Assembly (NCBI GenBank): GCA_021798095.1
Contig: JAJZYL010000006.1
Location: forward strand, 1-19,244
Length of the DNA stretch: 19,244 nt
From: an archaeon
GTDB taxonomy: Archaea; Thermoproteota; Nitrososphaeria; Conexivisphaerales; UBA164
Direction of reading: 5' to 3'
Part shown: piece after piece, positions 1 through 6,098 of the stretch
Layout of the letters: the number at the start of each line of letters is the position of its first letter
Numbering within the stretch: position 1 is the stretch's first letter
Made by a program: the position numbers and the translations under genes
Notes under the pieces: model-generated
The model's database searches: none
Told to the model about the DNA's origin: nothing
The model's input: the letters and a program-made list of their open reading frames with translations, nothing else

Positions 1-1071
1 TACCAGGTAGAAAAAGATCTCCCCTCTACCGGCTTCCACGCTCGCCGTTGACCTTCCGGCCGCGGGCCTCATGCTGGCCATATACGCGGGAAACATCACC
101 CGGTGTTTGATTTCATACATCCTCTTCTGGAGCGGGTTCATCTTTGAGTACATATCGTCGCTTATTATCCTGCCATCAGGGATATCCTTGAGCACCTGCC
201 TTATGATCCTGATGCTCTGCTCTATCTCCTCGACCCTCTGAAGCAACCGGGCATAGCAGTCCCCCTCACTGAATGTAGGGACTTCGAAGTCGAGGCTAGG
301 GTATGCAGCATATGGTTTGGCCCTCCTTGTATCATAATCAACCCCAGACGCCCTAAGGTTTGGCCCGGTTATACCAAGGCGGATAGCGTCTGATTTGCTT
401 ACGACGCCAACCCCCTCAGTCCTGTCGATCACGACTGGATTCCTGACCCAGATCTTTCCATAGTCCTTCAGCCTGGCCTCCATGTACTGCAGCACCGTTT
501 CCGCCCTTTCTTTGAAACCAGCTGGCAGATCCCATCGGACCCCGCCGGGGATTATGTATGAATATGTTATCCTTGCGCCGCTGATCTCTTCGAGCAAGTC
601 TATCAGTGGCTCCCTGTCTGCAAAGGCCCACATATACACCGTCGATGAACCGAGGAATATCCCGTATAGCCCTATTCCGTACAGATGGCTCGTTATCCTG
701 TTGATTTCGGACGTCAGCGTCCTGAGATACTGTGCACGGGGGGTCGGCTCTATTCCCAACAACCTTTCCAGGGCGATGATATATGCCAGGTTGGCATTGA
801 TGGTGTCGGGCAGCATAACCCGTTCCACAATGGGGATGGCCTTGATATATAGGCGGTTCTCGCTCAGCTTTTCTGTGGTACGATGCACGAAACCGATGTC
901 GGGGTCAACCCTCTGGATTATATCGCCATCCATCCACACCTTGATCTTCATATGCCCGGAGCCGGGGTGAGCCGGTCCTATTAGCAGCACCAGTTCCCGG
1001 TCAGCCTTCAGCCCTGCCAGCTCATCGTAAGTCAGGTTGGCCGTAGCTGCACGGTCCTGGGACTCGCTCAT
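1..1071 (-). CDS. nuoD: NADH dehydrogenase-like complex subunit D (49 kDa), partial
   Basis: Catalytic peripheral-arm subunit of a complex I-type oxidoreductase; with NuoB it forms the quinone-reduction site. The reading frame is open from an ATG at 1071 to the left edge of the window, so the C-terminus is missing (357 codons seen; the family is about 400). Recognisable blocks are GPAHPGSGHM near residue 32, DIGFVHRTTEKL, ANLAYIIALERLLGIE, PRAQYLRTLTSEINRITSHL and GPNLRASGVDYD, all typical of NuoD/HycE-like proteins. The ATG overlaps the nuoC stop as ATGA, and a strong SD (GGAGGGTG, 1077-1084) lies 5 nt upstream. The usual HPSTHG loop reads HPGSGH here. The family is certain; the electron acceptor is not, since this family also includes Fpo and hydrogenase large subunits, but the gene order nuoABCD favours a complex I-like enzyme. 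Confidence 0.95.
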   Translation of the reverse strand, partial: MSESQDRAATANLTYDELAGLKADRELVLLIGPAHPGSGHMKIKVWMDGDIIQRVDPDIGFVHRTTEKLSENRLYIKAIPIVERVMLPDTINANLAYIIALERLLGIEPTPRAQYLRTLTSEINRITSHLYGIGLYGIFLGSSTVYMWAFADREPLIDLLEEISGARITYSYIIPGGVRWDLPAGFKERAETVLQYMEARLKDYGKIWVRNPVVIDRTEGVGVVSKSDAIRLGITGPNLRASGVDYDTRRAKPYAAYPSLDFEVPTFSEGDCYARLLQRVEEIEQSIRIIRQVLKDIPDGRIISDDMYSKMNPLQKRMYEIKHRVMFPAYMASMRPAAGRSTASVEAGRGEIFFYLV

Positions 1072-1529
1072 TTTTGCACCCTCCACGGAGTTTTTTTTAA
1101 TGGAAAATCCTTCCTCATAGGCCACTTGCCGGCGAAGTCATCAGGAAGCAACAGCCGCCTCATATCTGGATGGCCCTTAAACACTACTCCAAACATTTCA
1201 TAGGTTTCCCTCTCCAGGAAATTAGCGCTCTCCCAGATGCCGGTTAGCGTTGGAACTTCGACATTGTCCGATTTGGATACGATCAGCTTAATTTGGGCGT
1301 TCATGTTGGAAAGCTCCCTGTTAATATAACTGGATATGTGCCATAGCACGGCCAGCCTATCGCCAAGGTCCTCGGCGGTCACCGAAAGGCAGTGGTCGAA
1401 CCCAGCAGCCTTCAGCCGGGTCGCAAGGTCCAGCAGATGGGCGCCATCAGATGCCTCAACTTCGAATATTCCCTTAGCCTCATCGGTGGTAAAGGTGATC
1501 CCCGTAATGACCCGGCTTGCGGCCGTCAC
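1068..1529 (-). CDS. nuoC: NADH dehydrogenase-like complex subunit C (30 kDa)
   Basis: Peripheral-arm structural subunit of complex I, 153 residues. The C-terminal family signature is intact: ERETYEMFGVVFKGHPDMRRLLLPDDF followed by PMRKDFPL (split here at about residues 106-145). The start codon is GTG at 1529, which overlaps the nuoB stop by 4 nt (GTGA), and a GGTG SD-like element sits just upstream. The C-terminus overlaps the nuoD ATG by 4 nt. These overlaps imply translational coupling within one nuoABCD message. NuoC is a separate protein here, not fused to NuoD as in some bacteria. Confidence 0.95.
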   Translation of the reverse strand: MTAASRVITGITFTTDEAKGIFEVEASDGAHLLDLATRLKAAGFDHCLSVTAEDLGDRLAVLWHISSYINRELSNMNAQIKLIVSKSDNVEVPTLTGIWESANFLERETYEMFGVVFKGHPDMRRLLLPDDFAGKWPMRKDFPLKKTPWRVQK

Positions 1530-2110
1530 TTGGACACCGCCTCGACCACGTCCTTAGGACCTGGTGTTGCGGGTGCTGCGGCCACCTGGATATCAGCCGC
1601 TGGAGGCCGATTCTTCACTATGCTTTCCTGAAGCATAACGACAGCCCTGGCTAGCGCTTCGGGCCTGGGCGGACAACCGGCTAAAAAAATATCGACGGGG
1701 ACTATATCCCTAGCCGGAACGGTATTATAACTATCATAGAATATACCACCATCCATAGCACAGGCACCCATAGCTATGACCCATTTTGGCGCCGGCATCT
1801 GCTCCCAGACTATTCTTACGCTTCGAGCCATCTTGAGCGTGGTTGTGCCTTCGATCACTATAAGGTTAGTCTGCCGTGGGCCCCCAAATGGAAGAAAACC
1901 CAGTCTTTCAAGATCAAAGCGGGGCCCAGAGGCAGCGGCAAACTCGGTACCGCAACAGGAGGTCATAAGATGTACGGGCCAGAGGGAAAACTTGTCTCCC
2001 CAATTTATCATTGATTTTACGTATCCTTGCTTCTTTAGAAAGGAGACCGCCTTTTTGGAGACCGTCTCCAAATTTCCAAAGTAGGCTACTCCGTCTGCTC
2101 CACCACCCAT
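1526..2110 (-). CDS. nuoB: NADH dehydrogenase-like complex subunit B (PSST, N2 cluster)
   Basis: Carries the terminal [4Fe-4S] cluster N2 that passes electrons to quinone. The four cluster ligands are visible: adjacent C52-C53 (TSCCGTEF), C117 (GACAM) and C146 (GCPPRPEA). The 194 residues end in an Ala/Pro-rich tail of about 30 residues that is poorly conserved in the family. The ATG at 2110 lies inside the end of nuoA, a 25-nt overlap, and is preceded 7 nt upstream by AGGTGG (2118-2123), which supports this start. The stop overlaps the nuoC GTG. Confidence 0.96.
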   Translation of the reverse strand: MGGGADGVAYFGNLETVSKKAVSFLKKQGYVKSMINWGDKFSLWPVHLMTSCCGTEFAAASGPRFDLERLGFLPFGGPRQTNLIVIEGTTTLKMARSVRIVWEQMPAPKWVIAMGACAMDGGIFYDSYNTVPARDIVPVDIFLAGCPPRPEALARAVVMLQESIVKNRPPAADIQVAAAPATPGPKDVVEAVSK

Positions 2111-2460
2111 CTCGCCGCCACCTTTGCGTTTTTCGTAGCGTAAAGCATAGACGGAACCATTACCCCCACGCCCACAGCGAAGGCGATCATCGTGCTCACC
2201 CCGAGCACTAGAAGCAGTATAAATATGAATACCACAAACGGCTCCACCGTCATGAAAAGGAGCGCATAGGGGTAATATTGCATAAGGAATATGCCCCTAG
2301 CCCTGCCGATCTGTTCGTTTCCGCTTTCGAACCTGCGGGTCTTTGATGGATAGTCGGGGGAAGCGAGGGCCTTGCCTATGAGATACGATAGTATGGGAAC
2401 GGCGATGCCGATCAACATGATGATCCCCACGTCGATTATGACTCCGCCCCACTGCAACAT
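2086..2460 (-). CDS. nuoA: NADH dehydrogenase-like complex subunit A
   Basis: Membrane subunit of complex I, 124 residues with three predicted membrane helices (about 8-30, 62-84, 90-110). The loop between helix 1 and 2 has the archaeal-style signature RRFESGNEQIGRARGIF, then QYYPYALLFMTVEPFVV, where the bacterial YECG and FDVE motifs read FESG and MTVE: the Cys and Asp are absent while the Glu (E73) is kept. First gene of the nuoABCD operon; a TATA box lies about 31 nt before the ATG and no SD is seen, so the message is probably nearly leaderless. Assignment rests on these motifs and on the neighbouring nuoB. Confidence 0.92.
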   Translation of the reverse strand: MLQWGGVIIDVGIIMLIGIAVPILSYLIGKALASPDYPSKTRRFESGNEQIGRARGIFLMQYYPYALLFMTVEPFVVFIFILLLVLGVSTMIAFAVGVGVMVPSMLYATKNAKVAARWVVEQTE

Positions 2461-2483
2461 ACCATCATATGAATCTAGTGTTC

Positions 2484-2492
2484 ATATTTAAC
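2484..2492 (-). promoter_or_regulatory. TATA box of the nuoABCD operon
   Basis: On the minus strand the sequence reads GTTAAATAT, with the first T 31 nt before the nuoA ATG. This matches the spacing seen at most other first genes of the window, giving a predicted transcript start about 3 nt before the ATG. A second AT-rich box (AATATAAA, 2504-2511) lies further upstream and could be an alternative. Confidence 0.55.
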
Positions 2493-2577
2493 TTTATTTA
2501 TCATTTATATTAACTCACTGGATGGATAAATCTCAGGGATTAATATATTATTGCCTATACTTGCAAAATATTTTAAT

Positions 2578-2584
2578 AAAAAAA
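2578..2584 (-). terminator. Oligo-T terminator after the 2620-2943 gene
   Basis: A run of seven T on the minus strand lies about 35 nt after the stop of the 2620-2943 gene, in a very AT-rich stretch. Archaeal RNA polymerase terminates at T-runs without needing a hairpin. The 159-nt gap (2461-2619) holds only this and the nuoA promoter. Confidence 0.45.
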
Positions 2585-2619
2585 TCTTGGATCAGAATAT
2601 ATTATATAATTTGTGCTGG

Positions 2620-2943
2620 TTAAGGTACCAGGTCAAACACAAATCTGGCGCCCGTCAATTCCCCTTCCCCCTTAAGCTTCCAATTTATGTCAAAGGTTTT
2701 GGATTCTCTGACGCTTTTGACGGTGGCATTCTTCGGCAATTTCTCCCACAGGAGCTCTACCTTCTTAGGATCCCTGGTTGACAGGAGGCTCCTCCTTCTT
2801 TTCATCAGATATTTGATAAGCACCTTCCTATGGTCATACCCATCGATCTGTATAGTCTGATCGCTCATCTCTATAGTAAAGGTCCTTTTGGCCAAATAGA
2901 TCATCATTCTAACCTTAGCGGCATTAAAATACTTTGCTTCCAT
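2620..2943 (-). CDS. Small basic protein of unknown function
   Basis: 107 residues, not recognised. It is rich in Lys and Arg, with a basic cluster around residues 44-60 (IKYLMKRRRSLL), no signal peptide, no membrane segment and no cysteine. Predicted strands alternate with a central helix, so it could be a small nucleic-acid- or protein-binding fold, but that is speculation. The gene is well supported: an AGGAG SD lies 7 nt before the ATG at 2943 and a TATA box overlaps the moaB stop codon, giving a leader of about 60 nt. An oligo-T terminator follows. It is therefore probably its own transcription unit between moaCB and nuoABCD, although read-through from moaB is possible. Confidence 0.72.
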   Translation of the reverse strand: MEAKYFNAAKVRMMIYLAKRTFTIEMSDQTIQIDGYDHRKVLIKYLMKRRRSLLSTRDPKKVELLWEKLPKNATVKSVRESKTFDINWKLKGEGELTGARFVFDLVP

Positions 2944-2950
2944 GCGCTGA

Positions 2951-2955
2951 CTCCT
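2951..2955 (-). promoter_or_regulatory. Shine-Dalgarno site of the 2620-2943 gene
   Basis: Minus-strand AGGAG with a 7-nt spacer to the ATG at 2943. It fixes the start of an otherwise unrecognised gene. Confidence 0.6.
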
Positions 2956-3024
2956 AAGCCCTTTGCGAGGCGAAATGTAACAAATGGCGAAACTGGTTCG
3001 GTGCCAGCAACTTATTTGGGTTTA

Positions 3025-3033
3025 CTATATAAA
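3025..3033 (-). promoter_or_regulatory. TATA box overlapping the moaB stop codon
   Basis: Minus-strand TTTATATAG; the final TAG is the moaB stop. Predicted transcription start near 3004, giving the downstream small gene a leader of about 60 nt. Confidence 0.5.
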
Positions 3034-3618
3034 TGACATAAGGTGCGGGATTATCTTAACCAGAAGCTCCGCCCCGGTCTGGACGCCGTTGATAGACCCT
3101 GGCAGCGATACCAAGACCTTGTCATCGTCGGTTATTCCGAGGGCCGCCCTGGTGAACATACCGTCCAGCCCCACCTGTGAGATGCTGGCTGAACGGAACG
3201 CTTCACCGAACCCCAACATTTCACGTTTGAACAGAGGCCTTATGGCATCATAGGTGACATCGGTTCGTGACATACCGGTGCCTCCCACAAGGACGATCAG
3301 CTTTACTTCCCTCAGACGGGCAGCCGATAGTACCGCGCTCCTTATTTGAGCTATAGAGTCCGGTACCAGCGTCCTAGACGCCACCTTGTGGCCCGCTCCT
3401 TTCAGCAGCTTCGCCAGCATATCCCCGCTTTCATCCTTAAGCCTTTTCCCTTTCTGCAGCCCCTCATATCTGGACGTACTTACGGTAATCAGGGAACAGT
3501 GAATATTGGTAAATACATCCTTATCGTGATGGCCGTGCTCCGACGGCAACTGTGTTGTGGGTCGGCGTTCGACCCGCCCTGTACGCTGTTGATTTTTGTT
3601 GGGCTTGTGCTGGCTCAT
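3025..3618 (-). CDS. moaB: Molybdopterin adenylyltransferase, MoaB/MogA family
   Basis: Adenylates molybdopterin before Mo or W insertion. Core motifs are in order: ITVSTSRYEG (near residue 44), LVGGTGMSRTDVTYDAI (about 110-126), GFGEAFRSASISQVG, RAALGI and LPGSINGV. The 197 residues include a hydrophilic N-terminal extension of about 40 residues with a HGHH run; short His/Lys-containing extensions are usual in archaeal MoaB, but this one is long. The ATG overlaps the moaC stop as ATGA, so the two are translationally coupled. The coupling predicts Mo/W-dependent enzymes elsewhere in the genome; none is in this window. Confidence 0.92.
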   Translation of the reverse strand: MSQHKPNKNQQRTGRVERRPTTQLPSEHGHHDKDVFTNIHCSLITVSTSRYEGLQKGKRLKDESGDMLAKLLKGAGHKVASRTLVPDSIAQIRSAVLSAARLREVKLIVLVGGTGMSRTDVTYDAIRPLFKREMLGFGEAFRSASISQVGLDGMFTRAALGITDDDKVLVSLPGSINGVQTGAELLVKIIPHLMSFI

Positions 3619-4049
3619 TTTTCCTTGACCTTCTCTAGCACGCGCAGGTTATGTATCACCGTGGAGGGGTATTGCCCTTCTTCATCCTTTTCATATTTCT
3701 TGACCATATCCCAGAGGTTCAAAAGCCCTATGGCGACGCCTGTCAACGCGTCCATTTCGACCCCCGTTCTGTAATGGGCCGACGCGCTAACGACCAGGCT
3801 TGCGCCAGAATCCGTTAACTTGGCCTGTGCCGTAACCGACTCCAGGGGTATCTGGTGCGAGAAGGTCAACAGCCTGGATGACTCCTTGACGCCGTTTATT
3901 GCAGAAATTTCTGCAACCGTTAATGGGTCCCCCTTTTCAATCTTCCCAGCCCTGATCAGCCTGCAAGTTTCTTGTTTCAACTTGATTTCACCAATCGCGG
4001 TGGCCCTTCTGCTTACCTCCCTTTTGTCCGATATATCCACCATCTTCAT
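3615..4049 (-). CDS. moaC: Cyclic pyranopterin monophosphate synthase accessory protein MoaC
   Basis: Converts the MoaA product into cyclic pyranopterin monophosphate in molybdopterin synthesis. 144 residues, typical length. The family blocks MVDISDKREVSRRATAIG (residues 3-20), KGDPLTVAEISAINGVK and YRTGVEMDALTGVAIGLLNLWDMVKKYEKDEEGQYP (parts of 92-130) are clear. The active-site His is kept, but its block reads FSHQIPL instead of the usual LCHPIPL, and the second Glu of GVEME is Asp. Both ATG 4049 and ATG 4043 are possible; 4049 sits 29 nt from a TATA box and no SD is seen, so a leaderless message from 4049 is preferred. First gene of moaCB. Confidence 0.92.
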   Translation of the reverse strand: MKMVDISDKREVSRRATAIGEIKLKQETCRLIRAGKIEKGDPLTVAEISAINGVKESSRLLTFSHQIPLESVTAQAKLTDSGASLVVSASAHYRTGVEMDALTGVAIGLLNLWDMVKKYEKDEEGQYPSTVIHNLRVLEKVKEK

Positions 4050-4070
4050 ATTCTGACTTTAGATGACATG

Positions 4071-4078
4071 GCTTTTAA
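4071..4078 (-). promoter_or_regulatory. TATA box of moaCB
   Basis: Minus-strand TTAAAAGC with its first T 29 nt before the moaC ATG at 4049, consistent with leaderless transcription. Confidence 0.55.
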
Positions 4079-4173
4079 TTAACGTTTCCCAGATATGGCC
4101 TACATCCGTTTGATATACCGCCAGAGGCATCTCCAAGGGCGCAAACTCAGGTATGCCCATCCCTGTCCACGGG

Positions 4174-4181
4174 TATAATTA
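4174..4181 (+). promoter_or_regulatory. Possible TATA box for the 4205 small ORF
   Basis: TATAATTA, first T 31 nt before the ATG at 4205, the same spacing as nuoA and gatD. Confidence 0.35.
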
Positions 4182-4204
4182 GCATAAAGCGATAGTAAGA
4201 GGTT

Positions 4205-4321
4205 ATGACGGCTATAGAGCCAGCTATAGAGCCGGCTATAGAGCCGGCTATAGAGCCAGCTATAAATGATGGTGACCCGCTTCTGAGCGAATACGGGCCA
4301 ATTTTATACGCTGCCGCCTGA
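4205..4321 (+). CDS. Candidate 38-residue AIEP-repeat peptide
   Basis: Small ORF from ATG 4205 to TGA 4319-4321. It begins MTAIEPAIEP, contains four AIEP units encoded by the 12-bp tandem repeat, and ends NDGDPLLSEYGPILYAAA. A TATA-like box is correctly placed for a leaderless message. The peptide is acidic and has no recognised relatives. The same frame stays open after the TGA and meets the next small ORF at 4328, so the two could be halves of one gene broken by a stop. The reading on the minus strand across the repeat (GSIA units) is also open, so coding on either strand is unproven. Confidence 0.3.
   Translation: MTAIEPAIEPAIEPAIEPAINDGDPLLSEYGPILYAAA
4211..4264 (+). repeat. 12-bp tandem repeat, four and a half copies
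   Basis: Unit GCTATAGAGCC(A/G) repeated four times from 4211 to 4258, followed by the partial copy GCTATA. The only differences are A or G at the last base, a synonymous change (CCA/CCG, Pro) in the plus-strand frame. The unit contains the self-complementary hexamer CTATAG, and the CCGG-containing junctions add AGCCGGCT, so single strands could fold. It lies in the 465-nt gap between moaC and elp3. Confidence 0.9.
4303..4309 (+). promoter_or_regulatory. Possible TATA box for the 4328 small ORF
   Basis: TTTATAC, first T 28 nt before the second ATG (4331) of the small ORF, the same spacing as rli1, the thymidine kinase and the flavodoxin gene. Confidence 0.35.
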
Positions 4322-4327
4322 CCACTT

Positions 4328-4501
4328 ATGATGATAGACTGGAGAAATCGTGGGCAGGATGGCACCGGAGAAGCGCTCGGAGCGATAAGGGAAAAGGCGT
4401 GCGGCACGGACCAGCCGGTTGCGCTCGTGCGCGGCCATATGTATAAATCATCTACAGACTTCGTCTTGAAGTCAAATGTCGCACAAAAGTTAAATAATTA
4501 A
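4328..4501 (+). CDS. Candidate 57-residue hypothetical protein
   Basis: ORF with tandem ATG codons at 4328 and 4331 and a TAA at 4499-4501. The product starts MMIDWRNRGQDGTGEALG and ends SNVAQKLNN; it is mixed-charge, soluble-looking and has one Cys. No family is recognised. Support comes from a properly spaced TATA box and G/C-rich third codon positions like its neighbours. Its final codons overlap the TATA box of elp3. It is in frame with the 4205 small ORF, separated by one TGA. It may be a real small gene, the end of a decayed gene, or chance. Confidence 0.33.
   Translation: MMIDWRNRGQDGTGEALGAIREKACGTDQPVALVRGHMYKSSTDFVLKSNVAQKLNN
4490..4497 (+). promoter_or_regulatory. TATA box of elp3
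   Basis: TTAAATAA, first T 25 nt before the elp3 GTG. No SD precedes the GTG, so leaderless transcription is likely. A second candidate, GTATAAAT at 4441-4448, is too far upstream for a leaderless start. Confidence 0.5.
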
Positions 4502-4514
4502 CTGTAAATAAGAT

Positions 4515-6098
4515 GTGAGAACCGTGTCTTACCAGAAGGCGTTGCTGGAAATATCAGAAATGCTCCTTAAACACGAGCATCTGGATGCAGATGAAATAGA
4601 GAGGATAAAGCTCACCGTAACAAGAAAATACGGGCTCACACGGGTTCCAAAGAACTCGGAAGTTTTGCAGCAATCAGGATATGACAGGAGGCTGATGGTA
4701 ACTCCGCTCAAGATCAAACAGGTGCGCAACATATCCGGAATTTCCGTTATAGCTGTTATGTCGAAGCCCCTGCCCTGCCCGCCGCAGGCCCAGTGCATAT
4801 ACTGCCCGGGTGGCGTAGACTTTGGCTCCCCAAAATCCTACACGGGTAAGGAGCCAGCTGCAATGCGCGGCGCTCAGAACAACTATGACCCGTTTATGCA
4901 GGTTAGGAGCAGGGTAGGACAACTGGAGGCGTTAGGACACAGGACTTCGAAGAGCGAAGTGGTGGTAATGGGAGGCACGTTTCTCAGCTTCCCAGACGAT
5001 TACCAGAGGTCGTTTATCAAGGGCGTATACGATGGGCTGAACGGTGATGTTAGCGAAAGTATGGAGGCCGCCATGGAGAAGAACGTTAACGCGGCACGGC
5101 GTTGCGTAGGCCTGACGTTTGAAACCAGGCCGGATTTTTGCCGACAGCAGCACGTGGATTTAATGCTGGATTATGGCGCCACAAGGGTGGAGCTGGGCGT
5201 CCAGATCCTCGATGACAAAGTGCTCCTAAGAGTGCATCGAGGCAATACGGTGAAGGACATCAGGGAGGCTTTCAGGGTAGCCAAGGACGCGGGGTTCAAG
5301 ATCGTAGCGCATATGATGCCGGGGCTTCCGTTCACAAGCCCCGAACGGGATCTTGCATCCTTTAAGAGGCTCTTTTTTGAAGATGACTTCAAGCCGGACA
5401 TGCTAAAAATCTATCCGACGCTTGTGATCAGGTCCGCTAAGCTCTATGATATGTATTTCAAAGGCCTTTACAGGCCGCTTGATGAAGAGGGCGCGGTAGA
5501 GCTTCTGGCCAAGGTGAAGGAGATCGTGCCGCCGTGGATAAGGATCATGAGAATTCAGAGGGATATACCGGCCTATATGATCGAGGGCGGAGTCACAGCT
5601 GGCAACCTCAGGGAACTGGTTCACAGAAAGTTGAAGGCTGACGGAAAGAGATGCAATTGCATACGGTGCAGGGAGGTCGGACTAAACGGGATCAGCGCTG
5701 TTAACCCTGATTCCTTCAGGATGAAACGGATCGATTACCCCGCATCTGGAGGGTCGGAGGTCTTCCTGTCGTGGGAGGATGAAAAAGGCCATATAGCTGG
5801 CTTCCTCAGGCTCAGGATCCCTTCAGATAGCGCGCACAGGGAAGAGATCAGGGGGAAGGATGCCATGCTGATAAGGGAATTGAGAGTGTACGGCAAAGAG
5901 CTGGGCTTTGGGGAGAGGGATGAGGACCAGTGGCAGCACAGGGGAATAGGGAAAAATCTGATGGAGGAGGCCGAGCGGATCGCGCGTGAGGAGTTCGGCG
6001 GGAGGAAGGCGGTAGTTATAAGCGCGGTGGGAACTAGGGCTTACTACCAGCGCCTGGGCTATTACCTTGAAGGCCCTTATATGGTCAAGCGGCTATAA
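4515..6098 (+). CDS. elp3: Elp3 tRNA uridine-34 carboxymethyltransferase (radical SAM + acetyltransferase)
   Basis: Archaeal Elp3 makes cm5U-type modifications at wobble U34 of tRNA using acetyl-CoA and SAM. 527 residues, full family length. Order of parts: helical N-terminal tRNA-binding region (1-75); radical SAM domain with C88, C94 and C97 (PCPPQAQCIYCPGG), then MGGTFLSFP and GLTFETRPDFC; a Cys-rich zinc region (CNCIRCREVG, about 377-387); and a C-terminal GNAT domain with LRELRVYG, the acetyl-CoA loop QHRGIGKNLM and YYQRLGYYLEGPYMVKRL. The GTG at 4515 is the earliest possible start, since TAA precedes it in frame. The C-terminus overlaps the convergent membrane-protein gene by 22 nt. The first two cluster cysteines are spaced C-x5-C. 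Confidence 0.96.
   Translation: MRTVSYQKALLEISEMLLKHEHLDADEIERIKLTVTRKYGLTRVPKNSEVLQQSGYDRRLMVTPLKIKQVRNISGISVIAVMSKPLPCPPQAQCIYCPGGVDFGSPKSYTGKEPAAMRGAQNNYDPFMQVRSRVGQLEALGHRTSKSEVVVMGGTFLSFPDDYQRSFIKGVYDGLNGDVSESMEAAMEKNVNAARRCVGLTFETRPDFCRQQHVDLMLDYGATRVELGVQILDDKVLLRVHRGNTVKDIREAFRVAKDAGFKIVAHMMPGLPFTSPERDLASFKRLFFEDDFKPDMLKIYPTLVIRSAKLYDMYFKGLYRPLDEEGAVELLAKVKEIVPPWIRIMRIQRDIPAYMIEGGVTAGNLRELVHRKLKADGKRCNCIRCREVGLNGISAVNPDSFRMKRIDYPASGGSEVFLSWEDEKGHIAGFLRLRIPSDSAHREEIRGKDAMLIRELRVYGKELGFGERDEDQWQHRGIGKNLMEEAERIAREEFGGRKAVVISAVGTRAYYQRLGYYLEGPYMVKRL

Noticed and set aside
482..970. 162-codon plus-strand frame antisense to nuoD
   Set aside because: nuoD on the minus strand has all family blocks; this frame has no protein-like features.
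3346..3774. 142-codon plus-strand frame across moaB and moaC
   Set aside because: Antisense to two well-supported genes with a translational ATGA overlap.
4319..4321. In-frame TGA as selenocysteine joining the two small ORFs
   Set aside because: No SECIS-like element was recognised and selenocysteine is known from few archaeal groups; a plain stop is simpler.
4147..4407. 86-codon minus-strand frame with GSIA repeats
   Set aside because: Only the reverse reading of the 12-bp repeat; no SD or well-placed TATA box at its start, and the plus-strand reading has better signals.
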